Source: Limosilactobacillus panis DSM 6035
GTDB lineage: Bacteria; Bacillota; Bacilli; Lactobacillales; Lactobacillaceae
DNA length: 64,000 bases
Reading direction: 5' to 3'
Assembly (NCBI RefSeq): GCF_001435935.1
Contig: NZ_AZGM01000022.1
Coordinates: forward strand, 62,001-126,000
The notes beneath the pieces are model-generated. The model had not been told where the DNA came from. It worked only from the letters and a program-made list of their open reading frames with translations, and did not search any database. Position numbers and translations under genes: made by a program. Shown here in pieces: positions 54,393-63,628 of the stretch. Each line of letters begins with the position of its first letter. Within the stretch, counting starts at the first letter, position 1.

Positions 54393-56131
54393 TTAAATCC
54401 TCCTCCAACCGTTGACGCCGTAACTGCTCTTGTAAGGTATTTTGTTACCAGCCCGGCCGCTTTAGCAATTCTGCCGGTTGTCCCTGCTCGGTTACCGTCC
54501 CCGCTCCCATCACTATTAACCAGTCGAGTTGATCAACCGTACTAAGGCGGCTGGTGGTCATAATAACTGTCTTCTCCTTAGCCGTTACCAGCCGTTCCTC
54601 AATTTGGCCAGCGGTCTCAGCATCAACCGCGGATAAGGGGTCATCCAAAACAAGTAGTTGTTCTGGACCAATTAAGGCCCGCCCCAAAGAAAGCCGTTGG
54701 CGTTGACCACCAGACAGGTTGGTCCCGTCCTGGCCAACCCTGGTCTTATACTGGTCCGTCATTGCCGCAATTTCTTGATCCATTGCTACTTTCCGGGCCG
54801 TTTCGATAACCCGTCGGTCGTTAGCTTGCTCATCACCAAAGCGCAGATTACGCTCAATTGACGTTGAAAAGAGGAAGTCGGTTTGGGGAGTATAACCGAT
54901 TTGCCGCCGATAGTCCGTTAAAGGAAGGTCACGGATATCCTGGCCAGCAACCGTAATTCGACCATCATAACGGTCAAAATCCCGGACCAGCAGCCGCAAA
55001 AGGGTCGTTTTCCCACTACCGGTGGGGCCGACAATCCCCACCTTACTACCTGCGGGCACCCGGAAGTGAATGTTGTGAAGGACCGGGCGATTCCCGTTCG
55101 GATAACGGAAGCGGTCAATATCAACCATTAGTGTTCCCGACAAATGAACGGCACCTAACCGTGCAGGACGCCAGGCCGGCTTTTCAGCAAGTAGGCTATT
55201 AATCCGGTCGTAGCTGGCCCGTCCCCGTTCAAGCGTGTTAAAGAGGGTCCCAATTGCAAAGAGCGGCCATACTAATTCACCCAGGTAGGTAATTATCGTG
55301 ACCAGCTGACCAACCGTCAATTGCCCACGACCGACAAACCAGCCCCCAAAGCCAATTGCTAGGAGGTAGGCTAACCCCATAATTAACGTAGTTGCGGGAT
55401 TAAAAAGGGCATCCCAAAAATAGGCCCTGAGGTTTGTGTGAAGGGCGCGTTGAACATAACGGTGAAAGTCGGCCAGGTCAGCTTCCTCTTCACCGAGCGC
55501 CTGGACAACCTTGATTCCCGTTACTCTCTTGGGTTTTGTTATTGAGCTGACCAAACGCCTGTTGGGCCCGACCATAGGCAACGTGCACCCTATTACCCAA
55601 CCGGTTAGCTAAAACGACGAGGAGCGGCAGTGGCAGGAGGGTGATGATTGTCAGCTTCCAGCTCACAAAGACGCCCATTGCAATAATCATTGAGCCCCCA
55701 GTGATAATGGAATCCGCCAAGGTCAAGATGCCGTAACTGGCGACCTCCCGGACGGCTTCAACATCGTTAGTGGCGTGGGCCATCAAGTCCCCAATCCGCC
55801 ACCGCTGGTAAAAACTCGGGTCCATCGCCATGAAGTGGTGAAATAGCCTGCTCCTCAGCTGGCGTTCTAGGACATAGGAACTGCCATAAAGCAGCTTCTG
55901 CCAGGCAAAACGCAGGAAATATTGAATGATCGCCGCACTCAGCATAATGCTGATCTGTAGGGTTAACCATCCCCCGTTAACCCGGTGGGCGCTGATCGCG
56001 TCGACAACGTTCCCAATTATCCGGGCCGGGATGACGTTACAAATTGCAACCAATACTAGGGCAACTACCCCACCAAGGTACTGCCGCCACTGCTGACGGA
56101 AGAACCAGCGGAGTTGCTTTAAAATTGCCAC
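54385..56131 (-). pseudogene. ABC exporter half-transporter (LmrC/YheI type), frameshift and nonsense
   Basis: The 5' part (56131 to about 55522) encodes the membrane domain with YGRAQQAFGQLNNKTQE. The frame then breaks near 55521-55526, and VTGIKVVQALGEEEAD continues in another frame. The 3' part holds the ATPase domain (IVGPTGSGKTTLLRLL, LSGGQRQRLSLGRAL). A GTGT to GT deletion would explain the break. A second lesion turns the codon after RPGW into TAA (54445-54447); beyond it QNTLQEQLRRQRLEED runs in frame to a stop that overlaps the next gene start. Two lesions make a true pseudogene likely. Confidence 0.92.
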
Positions 56132-56337
56132 CGGTTACTCCTCCTTTCTTTTACTGTTTAATAATAAGTGAAGATCAATGACATGTGAAATGCTTTCTAC
56201 TCATGCCTGACTATGTACTCAGTGAATACCTAACACCATGCGCTAGTCGTATACCTAACCATTAAAAATAAGTATTTTTAATATTCACCCGTTCGCACTA
56301 CAATTTTACTAACTATTATATAGGAGGAATGTGTAAA

Positions 56338-57774
56338 TTGAATAACCAACAGCATAATGGCCATATCCGCCACACCTTACAGTCACGTCACCTGTCGATG
56401 ATTGCCCTGGGTGGAACAATCGGTACCGGCCTTTTCATTGCTAGTGGGTCGGCAATTACAACTGCTGGCCCGGGCGGTAGTCTAATCGCGTACTTTGTCA
56501 TGGGATTAATGGTCTTTTTCTTAATGACTAGTCTCGCTGAGATGGCCACTTATAACCCGCGCAGTGGTTCTTTTGCCGAATACGCCAACCGTTATGTTGA
56601 CCCCGCCCTTGGTTTTGCCATGGGATGGAACTACTGGTTCTGCGGGGCCATCACCGTTGCCGTAGAGCTCTCCACCGTCGGGATTGTCATGAACTTCTGG
56701 TTTCCTCACGTCCCGTCCTGGCTCTTCAGTCTCCTGGCCTTTATCATTATTTTTACAATCAACTACTTCTCAGTACGGACCTATGGTGAAACTGAATTTT
56801 GGTTGGCCCTGCTAAAAGTCGCCGCCGTGGTAATCTTTGTCATCGTGGGAATCGCGGTTATCTGCGGTTTGATTGGCGGCCACCATGCGTTAGGCTTCCA
56901 GAACTTCACCTATAAGAAGGCCCCCTTCGTCAACGGGATCCCGGGAATCATTAGCGCCTTCGTCGTCTCCGGCTTTTCCTTTCAGGGGACAGAAATGGTT
57001 GGGATTGCTGCAGGTGAATCAGCAGACCCACACCACAGTGTTCCCCGGGCAATTCACGCCACCTTCTGGCGTATCCTACTCTTCTACGTCCTGACGATCT
57101 TCGTGATTGCCTGCGTCCTTCCTTACACCAACAAGAACCTCCTCAGTTCTGATGTGCAAGACATTGTGACCAGCCCCTTCACCCTGATCTTTCAGTACGC
57201 CGGGCTCCGGTATGCCGCGGGAATCATGAATTTTGTCATTTTAATTGCGGTTCTTTCATCAGCCAACTCGTGGCTCTACGCCATTTCCCGGATCCTTTTC
57301 TCCCAATCAGTTGATGGCTTCTTGTGGAAAGGATTCCGTCGTGTCAACCGCCGGGGTGTCCCCATCATCAGTTTTCTCGCGATGGCGGTCCTAAGTTTGG
57401 CATTGTGGGCCCTTCAGTTTATCGGCCCGAATGTCTACAACTATTTAATTGCTGCAACTAGTCTTGGCGGTTTCATGGAATGGTTAGGAATTGCGATTGC
57501 TCACTACCGGTTCCGCCGCGGTTTCTTACGGCAGGGCCATACCTTAGACGAGCTTGACTACCATGCCGGGCTTTTCCTCTTTGGTCCCCTGTTTGCCTTT
57601 GTTCTCTGCATTGTCGTTATCGTTGGTCAAAACGTTGACGCCTTCTTAAAACTCGATTGGTCCAACATTTTGATCACCTACATGAGCGTGCTACTCTTCA
57701 TTTTCTTCTACCTCTACTACAAGGTACGCCACCATACCCACTTGGTACCCTTGACGAAGATGAAATTAAAGTAA
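56338..57774 (+). CDS. lysP: Amino acid permease, LysP-like
   Basis: The protein of about 478 residues has twelve membrane helices and the APC signature GGTIGTGLFIASGSAI (about residues 25-40). GFSFQGTEMVGIAAGESADP and the C-terminal AWLGIAISHYRFRRG-like segment GIAIAHYRFRRGF match E. coli LysP throughout, so lysine is the likely substrate. The AGGAGG site lies directly against an ATG at 56329 (one base), so I prefer TTG 56338 ten bases away; both give the same core. Confidence 0.85.
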   Translation: MNNQQHNGHIRHTLQSRHLSMIALGGTIGTGLFIASGSAITTAGPGGSLIAYFVMGLMVFFLMTSLAEMATYNPRSGSFAEYANRYVDPALGFAMGWNYWFCGAITVAVELSTVGIVMNFWFPHVPSWLFSLLAFIIIFTINYFSVRTYGETEFWLALLKVAAVVIFVIVGIAVICGLIGGHHALGFQNFTYKKAPFVNGIPGIISAFVVSGFSFQGTEMVGIAAGESADPHHSVPRAIHATFWRILLFYVLTIFVIACVLPYTNKNLLSSDVQDIVTSPFTLIFQYAGLRYAAGIMNFVILIAVLSSANSWLYAISRILFSQSVDGFLWKGFRRVNRRGVPIISFLAMAVLSLALWALQFIGPNVYNYLIAATSLGGFMEWLGIAIAHYRFRRGFLRQGHTLDELDYHAGLFLFGPLFAFVLCIVVIVGQNVDAFLKLDWSNILITYMSVLLFIFFYLYYKVRHHTHLVPLTKMKLK

Positions 57775-57830
57775 AGATTCTAAGGTGGAAGGCAGGATTT
57801 TTGTTTAACCCTTTCTTCCTCCTTTTCATT

Positions 57831-57990
57831 AAAAAAGGCTGTGACATAAGTCCCCCAGCTACGGTACAGTACACAAAAGGGGGCGCTAGCGTTCGGAAAA
57901 TTCGAACACTAGCGCCCCCTTTATACTTTCTGAAGACTAACTTCGTATCGAAAGACAAACTAGCAAGCTAGTTCTGTCTCACTCCCCCTA
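57831..57990. repeat. Composite repeat, copy B, inverted relative to copy A
   Basis: Read on the minus strand it starts GGGAGTGAGACAGAACTAGC, continues with TTGCTAGTTTG, CGAAG and TAG, then a G/C-rich hairpin (57876-57922), TTTTGTGTACTG and CCGTAG, and ends GGACTTATGTCACAGCC. The order and most words equal copy A (17547-17730), with spacer changes and a length of 160 against 184. The ends are again imperfect inverted repeats. It lies between the convergent lysP-like gene and wecB. Confidence 0.75.
57876..57922 (-). terminator. Hairpin inside repeat B, probable wecB terminator
   Basis: The stem GGGGGCGCTAG...CTAGCGCCCCC shares its inner core with 12102-12148 and 17625-17673. A G.U wobble appears only in minus-strand RNA, the direction of wecB. 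Four T follow on the minus strand. Confidence 0.6.
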
Positions 57991-57996
57991 ACCAAA

Positions 57997-59099
57997 TTAG
58001 TGCGCCCACTCGTCAATTGCGGAAAGAATCCGTTCACTGGCGTGCCCATCGCCATACGGATTTTGTGCACTGCTCATTTTCTGATACTCTTCCTGGTTAT
58101 CGAGTAAGCTCGTCAACTGTTTTGTAACATTATCATAGCTAGTTCCGACCCAGGGTCCCGGCCGCCACGCCTTCAGGCCGTTCCGTCGTGTCACGGAGCA
58201 CCAGCACCGGCTTATGCAGGGCCGGGGCTTCCTCCTGCACCCCACCGGAATCGCTCATCACCAGTAAGGAGCGATTCATGATGTTATGAAAGTCAACAAC
58301 GTCTAAGGGGTCGATCAAGTGCACCCGCGGGTCCCCCGCAAACACCTCATTCGCAGTGTTACGAACAATTGGGTTTAGGTGAACCGGATAAATGACGTCT
58401 AGGTTCGCACGGGCATCAACAACATCTTTGATGGCCCGGAAGGTTTCTCTCATCGGCTGTCCCCAGTTTTCCCGCCGGTGCATGGTCAATAGGATAATCT
58501 GGTGGTCGGGGGCAATCTTTTCCAAGGCCGGGTGGTAGTAGTCCTGGTTAACCGTGTACTTTAAGGCATCAATCGCCGTGTTACCGGTAACGGTAATCCC
58601 CTGCTGGTGGTTGCTGCGGTGGAGGTTGTCAGCACTCGTCGCGGTGGGTGCAAAGTAGAGGTCAGCCAGGTCATCAATCATCTGCCGGTTCATCTCTTCC
58701 GGGTATGGCGAATACTTATTCCACGTCCGCAAGCCGGCCTCCACGTGGCCAATTGCAATTCGGTTATAAAAGGCCGTCAGTGCGGCGGCATAAGCGGAAC
58801 TGGTGTCCCCGTGGACAAGCATGATTGCTGGCCGCTCCTTTTGTACGATGGGCTCCAAACGCTGGCATGGTGGTCATAGTTATCTGCGTCAACCCCTGGC
58901 CCGGTTTCATGATCTTGAGGTCGTAGTCCGGCCTGATATGAAAAACATCCAGCACCTGTTGGAGCATTTCTGCGTGCTGACCCGTCGACACCACCACCGG
59001 CGAAAAGCGATCATCCTCGATTAGTCTGCGCACGACCGGGCCCATCTTGATTTTCTCCGGACGGGTACCAAAAATGGCCATTACTTTTATCTGCTTCAT
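57997..59099 (-). pseudogene. wecB: UDP-GlcNAc 2-epimerase, two frameshifts
   Basis: The non-hydrolysing epimerase makes UDP-ManNAc for surface polysaccharides. The N-terminal part (from ATG 59099) has [16 protein letters not shown]. One extra C near 58865 breaks it before [12 protein letters not shown]. The middle part has [28 protein letters not shown] and MSDSGGVQEEAPAL with ERPEGVAAGTL. A second break near 58145-58150 (a five-base deletion fits) precedes VGTSYDNVTKQL and the end. Two independent lesions make it a true pseudogene. It is the third gene after a small membrane protein and a glycosyltransferase. Confidence 0.93.
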
Positions 59100-59123
59100 T
59101 GTTTTCCCAACTTCCTTTCACCA

Positions 59124-60418
59124 TCAACCCTTACCGTGCTCTGTTTTAATCCACGAGTTTTCATGAAAGAGCCACCGCCAAAAGGCCATGACAATACTGA
59201 AGAAGAGCACAACGTAAAGGTATGATACGCCAAAGGGCAACAGTAAATACTGGCGCCAAGTAATTGCGGGTTCACCAAAGTGGTGGAGGTCATGCCGGTA
59301 GAAAAAGCTGAACACGATTCCCCATAATAAGGAAAAGAGCGCCACCAAAACTACCATCGCAACCAGGGCCAGCCCCGGTAAGTTACTAAAGAGCTTGTCC
59401 AGGTGAAAGAAGCTGAAGACCGTCAAGACGATGATGGCGGTGTCAGCCAGGACGTTAATCCACGGTTGACAGAGAAAGTAGTAAATTCCCGTCTTCTGGA
59501 CCGTCTTCAGTCGGCGGCTCTTCACAATCGCGGGGAGGTACTTCAGGCAGTTGAGGTCTCCTTGAACCCACCGGCTGCGTTGGCGGATAAATTTCTTCAA
59601 GGAGGCCAGTGCTTCCTGATAAACGCAGGTTTCCGTCATGTAGTCCACGTGAAGGCCCTTTAAAAGCATCTTAATCGTCAGTTCGTAGTCATCCAATAAG
59701 GCATTCCCCCAGGGATGGGGACCAATCTTGGCAAGAATTGGGGCCAGGCGGAAGAACTGTCCATTGCCGCTCAAGCCCACGGTCCCGGTGTACATCCGCA
59801 TTATCTGGGTCATGTGGTTAATACTGAAGAACTCAATGTCCTGAAGAATCTGCAATTCCGTTTTAAAGTGGGGGTACATCTTTACCCGCATCTGACAGAC
59901 GTTACCAGCAGGTAAAGAAAAATAGCCATTCAAACGCTGGGCCGCATTGGGGGCAAGCTCGGCGTCGGCGTCAACGACCCCAACAATTGTCTTTTCTGGT
60001 GCGGTACCCCGCTGCTTAATCTGCTGGCGGATGTAATCAAGGGCGAAGTTTAATACGTCCCCCTTCCCCGTATGTGCATCTGGTAGTTGGCGCTGGAGCA
60101 AGTGTAGCCGTGGACTCCTAATTTGGCGAATTTCGGCTGCCGAGTTATCGGTACTAGCATCATCAACCACCACCACCTCGAACTCCCCAAAGCTTAAGAG
60201 GTGCTGGATAGTCTGCTTAATTACCGCTTCCTCATTAAAGCAGGGCACAATGATAAAGTAGCGTAGTTCCTTGTCAATCTTGTTCGTTACCTGGTTTCCA
60301 GCAAAGGCGATGTAGTCCGTGGGATACGAGAATGACCGAAAAAAATACTAATAAGAGTATAAATTAGAAAAATCAGGAGGCTGATCATCCAGACTCCCGT
60401 AAAGAAATATACCAGCAT
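59124..60418 (-). pseudogene. Membrane GT2 glycosyltransferase, frameshifted in a T-run
   Basis: Processive family 2 glycosyltransferases polymerise and extrude sugars; close types are PgaC/IcaA and hyaluronan synthase. From ATG 60418 (MLVYFFTGVWMISLLIF, first membrane helix) the frame breaks at a run of seven T near 60339-60345. One more T restores SIFFRSFSYPTDYIAF and the continuous main part to 59124, giving 431 residues. The main part has IIVPCFNEEAV, VVDADAE (DxD), GQFF and QRSRWVQGD (the QxxRW motif), then three or four membrane helices. It lies three bases after the small membrane gene. Confidence 0.88.
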
Positions 60419-60421
60419 AGT

Positions 60422-60559
60422 CTACCCCTTCCTCAGATTGTGACGAAAGAGAAGCCAGAAGACAAAACTAATTGTTAGCGCTACCCCAATAATCACTAGC
60501 AAAATAAGAATTACAACCGTGACCAACGGTTGGTCAACCGCATCAAGCAATGACAACAT
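60422..60559 (-). CDS. Small single-helix membrane protein of a glycosyltransferase operon
   Basis: This 45-residue protein (MLSLLDAVDQPLVTV..., ending FRHNLRKG) has one long membrane helix (about residues 13-38) and a basic end. A strong GGGGAGGAAG site lies four bases before ATG 60559 and a good promoter 55 bases upstream. Only three bases separate it from the glycosyltransferase start. No homologue is known to me. IcaD or PgaD, which assist PgaC/IcaA, offer a functional parallel but are larger with two helices. It is short and easy to miss in annotation. Confidence 0.75.
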   Translation of the reverse strand: MLSLLDAVDQPLVTVVILILLVIIGVALTISFVFWLLFRHNLRKG

Positions 60560-60613
60560 CTTACTTCCTCCCCGCGACAAGTCACCCTTTTAGCAACATT
60601 GATTTTTGCAACT

Positions 60614-60642
60614 AGTTTATCGACTAATTAGGAAATTGTCAA
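60614..60642 (-). promoter_or_regulatory. Promoter of the small protein/glycosyltransferase/wecB operon
   Basis: On the minus strand a perfect TTGACA is followed after 17 bases by TAAACT. Confidence 0.8.
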
Positions 60643-60752
60643 ATTATTATTATAAATTTATAATAGTATAACTATTGAGGGCATTTTAAATCGTTGCTAT
60701 AGCAGTAGTAAATAATGAACATTTTCCTTAGCAAGTGATTATTAGGGTGAGC

Positions 60753-60790
60753 AAAAAAAGATAGGGTCGAATCAACTGTTAATTCGACCC
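60753..60790 (-). terminator. Terminator after the aminotransferase gene
   Basis: On the minus strand GGGTCGAATT and GATTCGACCC pair around ACAGTT, followed by TATCTTTTTTT. Confidence 0.88.
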
Positions 60791-60825
60791 CACCCCAAAA
60801 CTAAAGGATAAGTTTTGTCTATTTT

Positions 60826-62019
60826 CTACTTATTAACCGCTTCTTGGAGCGCTTCACCTAGTTGTTTCATCCCGACCTTGATCTGGTCTTCTTTGGCATT
60901 GGAATAGTTCAGGCGGAAGGCCCCTGGCTGTGGCTTACCCGCAAAGAACGGGTCTCCTGGTACAAAGGCAACGTTGTGCTTGAGACATTCCTTGAAGAGC
61001 TCAACGGTATCGTCAACCCCTGGCACTTCAACCCACAGGAACATCCCCCCTTCTGGATTAGTGTACTTAACACCAGCTGGGAAGTACTTCTTAAGTCCAT
61101 CCGCCATCAATTGTTTACGTTTACCGTAAAGATCACTGATTTCCTTTACATGTGCATCAAGATCATTATTATCCAAAAATTCAACGACCGCATACTGGGC
61201 CAAGTTATCGGTATGTAAGTCCGCGGACTGCTTTAACACCGTCAGTTTGTTGATAACATCCTCATCGGCAACTACCCAGCCCAGGCGGAATCCAGGTGCC
61301 AGAGTCTTAGAGAAGGTACTCATGTAGAAGACATGGCCGGTTTCGTCAAAGGACTTAACCGCAGGAACATGGGTCCCGGCAAAGCGAATCTCACCATACG
61401 GGTTATCTTCGAGAACATAAACATCATACTTAGCAGCTAACTCAGCGAGTTTCTTCCGGCGGTCAACGGCCATTGTTCGTCCGGTTGGGTTTTGGAAGTT
61501 AGGCACTGTATAGACCAGCTTGGTCTCCGGATGGGCCTTGAGGGCGTCCTCAAGGGCATCCATCTTCATCCCCTGTTCATCCATGGCCACGCCCACAAAC
61601 TTAGCACCATAGGACTTGAAAACGTCTAAGGCACAAAGATAAGTCGGCTGTTCAACCAAGACCGTGTCCCCGGGATTAACGAACGCCTTCCCTACCAGGT
61701 CCAGAACCTGTTCTGAACCGGTTGTTACCAAGACGTTATCAAGGGCGCCGGTGACTCCTTCCTTTTCCTTAACGTGTTGGAGGATCAACTCACGGAGAGC
61801 AGTAACCCCCTTGGCGGCTCCGTACTGCATCGCTTCCTGGCCATGTTCTTCAAAGACCTTGTCAACGGCCGCTTGCATTTCCTTTACGGGGAACAGTTCA
61901 GGAGCTGGCAATCCACCAGCAAAGGAAATAATCTTCGGATCCGCCGCTGCTTTCAGAATAGCACCCACCGCATCCGTGCCGTCTGCTGGAACTCGTTTAG
62001 AATACTTAAACTTTGTCAT
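60826..62019 (-). CDS. PLP-dependent aminotransferase (class I, 2-aminoadipate/aromatic type)
   Basis: The protein of 397 residues has the start FKYSKRVPADGTDAVGAIL and ISFAGGLPAPELFP (about 31-44), which is typical of the MocR-related aminotransferases such as LysN or aromatic transaminases. The PLP-lysine lies in STFSKTLAPGFRLGW (about 230-244), with NFQNPTGRTM earlier. ATG 62019 has AAGGAG eight bases away; the GTG nine bases further up overlaps that site. It is monocistronic with its own promoter and terminator. Substrate preference cannot be read. Confidence 0.88.
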   Translation of the reverse strand: MTKFKYSKRVPADGTDAVGAILKAAADPKIISFAGGLPAPELFPVKEMQAAVDKVFEEHGQEAMQYGAAKGVTALRELILQHVKEKEGVTGALDNVLVTTGSEQVLDLVGKAFVNPGDTVLVEQPTYLCALDVFKSYGAKFVGVAMDEQGMKMDALEDALKAHPETKLVYTVPNFQNPTGRTMAVDRRKKLAELAAKYDVYVLEDNPYGEIRFAGTHVPAVKSFDETGHVFYMSTFSKTLAPGFRLGWVVADEDVINKLTVLKQSADLHTDNLAQYAVVEFLDNNDLDAHVKEISDLYGKRKQLMADGLKKYFPAGVKYTNPEGGMFLWVEVPGVDDTVELFKECLKHNVAFVPGDPFFAGKPQPGAFRLNYSNAKEDQIKVGMKQLGEALQEAVNK

Positions 62020-62086
62020 TGTCGTCACTCCTTAAAAATGTTTTCACAGTTCTAATTTGTTTTTAATAAAACTGTCATTGGCAAGT

Positions 62087-62115
62087 AGTATACACTAAAA
62101 CCACTCGCTTGTTAA
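62087..62115 (-). promoter_or_regulatory. Promoter of the aminotransferase gene
   Basis: On the minus strand TTAACA and TATACT are separated by 17 bases. Confidence 0.75.
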
Positions 62116-62229
62116 GTAGTGAATTTATTTTTAGCCTATTTTCGTCATAAAAATTATTATTATTTCCCTGTTTAATCCCGGCCTAGCAGTCTTGGGATTA
62201 TAAAAAATTAGAATATTTTTAAAAATTAA

Positions 62230-62273
62230 AAAAGAGGAAGACAACGTCATCATCAACGTTATCTTCCTCTTTT
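62230..62273 (-). terminator. Terminator after rplA
   Basis: AAAAGAGGAAGA-AACGT and the matching ACGTTATCTTCCTCTTTT form an 18-bp stem with one mismatch; on the minus strand TTTTTTAATTTTT follows. Confidence 0.9.
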
Positions 62274-62292
62274 AATTAGGTTCAACCTAAAT

Positions 62293-62985
62293 TTAGAATG
62301 AAGTCAAATCAAGCGTCACGCTTGGGCCGAAAGTCGAAGCGATGGAAGCATGCTTGATGTAAGTACCCCGTACTGAAGCAGGACGAGCCTTAACAACGAT
62401 GTCTTCCAAAGTCTTCAGGTTTTCAACCAACTTATCGGTGTCAAAGGAAACCTTACCGAATGGTACAGCAACGTTACCATCACGGTCAGTCCGGTAGGTA
62501 ACTTGACCAGCCTTGGCGTCAGAAACCGCCTTAGCAACGTCCATCGTAACCGTACCAGTCTTTGGGTTAGGCATTAAGCCCTTAGGTCCCAGAATCCGAC
62601 CCAGACGACCAACCTTAGGCATCATGTTTGGCGTAGCAATGGCCACGTCAAAGTCGAGCCAGCCGTCTTGAATCTTTTCTACTAAGTCGTCAGAGCCAAC
62701 AAAGTCAGCACCGGCGTCTTCAGCAGCCTTGGCATTGTCACCTTCGGCAAATACGATAACGGTTTGGTCCTTACCAGTACCGTTTGGTAAAACAACGGCA
62801 CCACGTAATTGTTGGTCAGCTTGCTTAGTATCTACGTTTAAGTTAAATGCAACTTCAACAGTTGAGTCAAAGTTAGCAAAGTCAATGTCTTTTACTAATT
62901 GAACTGCGTCGTTGACTGCGTATTCCCTCTTGCTGTCAACCTTTTTAAGCGCATCTTGGTACTTCTTACCACGATTCTTAGCCAT
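62293..62985 (-). CDS. rplA: Ribosomal protein L1
   Basis: L1 forms the mobile stalk at the E site and represses its own operon by binding mRNA. The 230-residue protein starts [18 protein letters not shown] and holds the L1 signature region around [20 protein letters not shown] (about residues 120-140). GGAGG lies upstream of ATG 62985; codons before it overlap the leader. It follows rplK and ends in a strong terminator, so it is not co-transcribed with rplJL. Confidence 0.98.
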   Translation of the reverse strand: MAKNRGKKYQDALKKVDSKREYAVNDAVQLVKDIDFANFDSTVEVAFNLNVDTKQADQQLRGAVVLPNGTGKDQTVIVFAEGDNAKAAEDAGADFVGSDDLVEKIQDGWLDFDVAIATPNMMPKVGRLGRILGPKGLMPNPKTGTVTMDVAKAVSDAKAGQVTYRTDRDGNVAVPFGKVSFDTDKLVENLKTLEDIVVKARPASVRGTYIKHASIASTFGPSVTLDLTSF

Positions 62986-63009
62986 CTTGTGTTTTTCCTC
63001 CTTGCAAAT

Positions 63010-63046
63010 GTGGTCTAGCGGAGTTAATACCTCCCACGGAGACACA
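63010..63046 (-). promoter_or_regulatory. Possible L1-binding leader between rplK and rplA
   Basis: On the minus strand GTGTCTCCGTGGGAGG followed by TATTAACTCCGCTAGACC has the GUGGGAGG core and short arms seen at L1 operator RNAs. Identified by eye; moderate certainty. Confidence 0.4.
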
Positions 63047-63079
63047 CTACTTTAATAGGGTGTCCGGACTGCTTAGCAA

Positions 63080-63505
63080 CTAGTCTTCAACAGTGAAGCC
63101 CATGCTGCGTGCAGTACCTTCAATCATGCGCATAGCTGCTTCAACGTCAGCTGCGTTTAGATCTTGCATCTTAGTTTCGGCGATTTGCTTAACTTGATCC
63201 TTGGTTACCTTAGCAACCTTCTTTGTGTTAGGTTCACCGGAACCGTGTTCAACACCAGCGGCCTTCTTCAGTAAGACAGCAGCAGGTGGCGTCTTAGTAA
63301 TGAAGTCAAATGAACGGTCTTCATAAACAGTAATTACAACTGGGATCAGCATACCCTTTTGGTCTGCAGTCCGGGCGTTGAATTCCTTAGTGAAGCCCAT
63401 GATGTTAATACCTGCTTGTCCAAGTGCAGGGCCTACTGGTGGAGCTGGTGTTGCTGCACCGGCAGGAATTTGCAACTTGACAACGTTAGCTACTTTCTTT
63501 GCCAC
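63080..63505 (-). CDS. rplK: Ribosomal protein L11
   Basis: L11 forms the GTPase-associated centre with 23S rRNA. The 141-residue protein starts with GTG 63505 ([18 protein letters not shown]) and has [15 protein letters not shown] (about residues 22-36) and [20 protein letters not shown] precedes the GTG. It comes after nusG and before rplA. Confidence 0.98.
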   Translation of the reverse strand: MAKKVANVVKLQIPAGAATPAPPVGPALGQAGINIMGFTKEFNARTADQKGMLIPVVITVYEDRSFDFITKTPPAAVLLKKAAGVEHGSGEPNTKKVAKVTKDQVKQIAETKMQDLNAADVEAAMRMIEGTARSMGFTVED

Positions 63506-63628
63506 GAGACAAAACCTCCTTAGTCCGTGTTGTGGTCATGATGAGGCAGAAAATTTACCTCTCCCACAGTATGTACAATAGCATACCCTAATAAAATACC
63601 ACAATTATATTGAGTAATCAATTATTAA

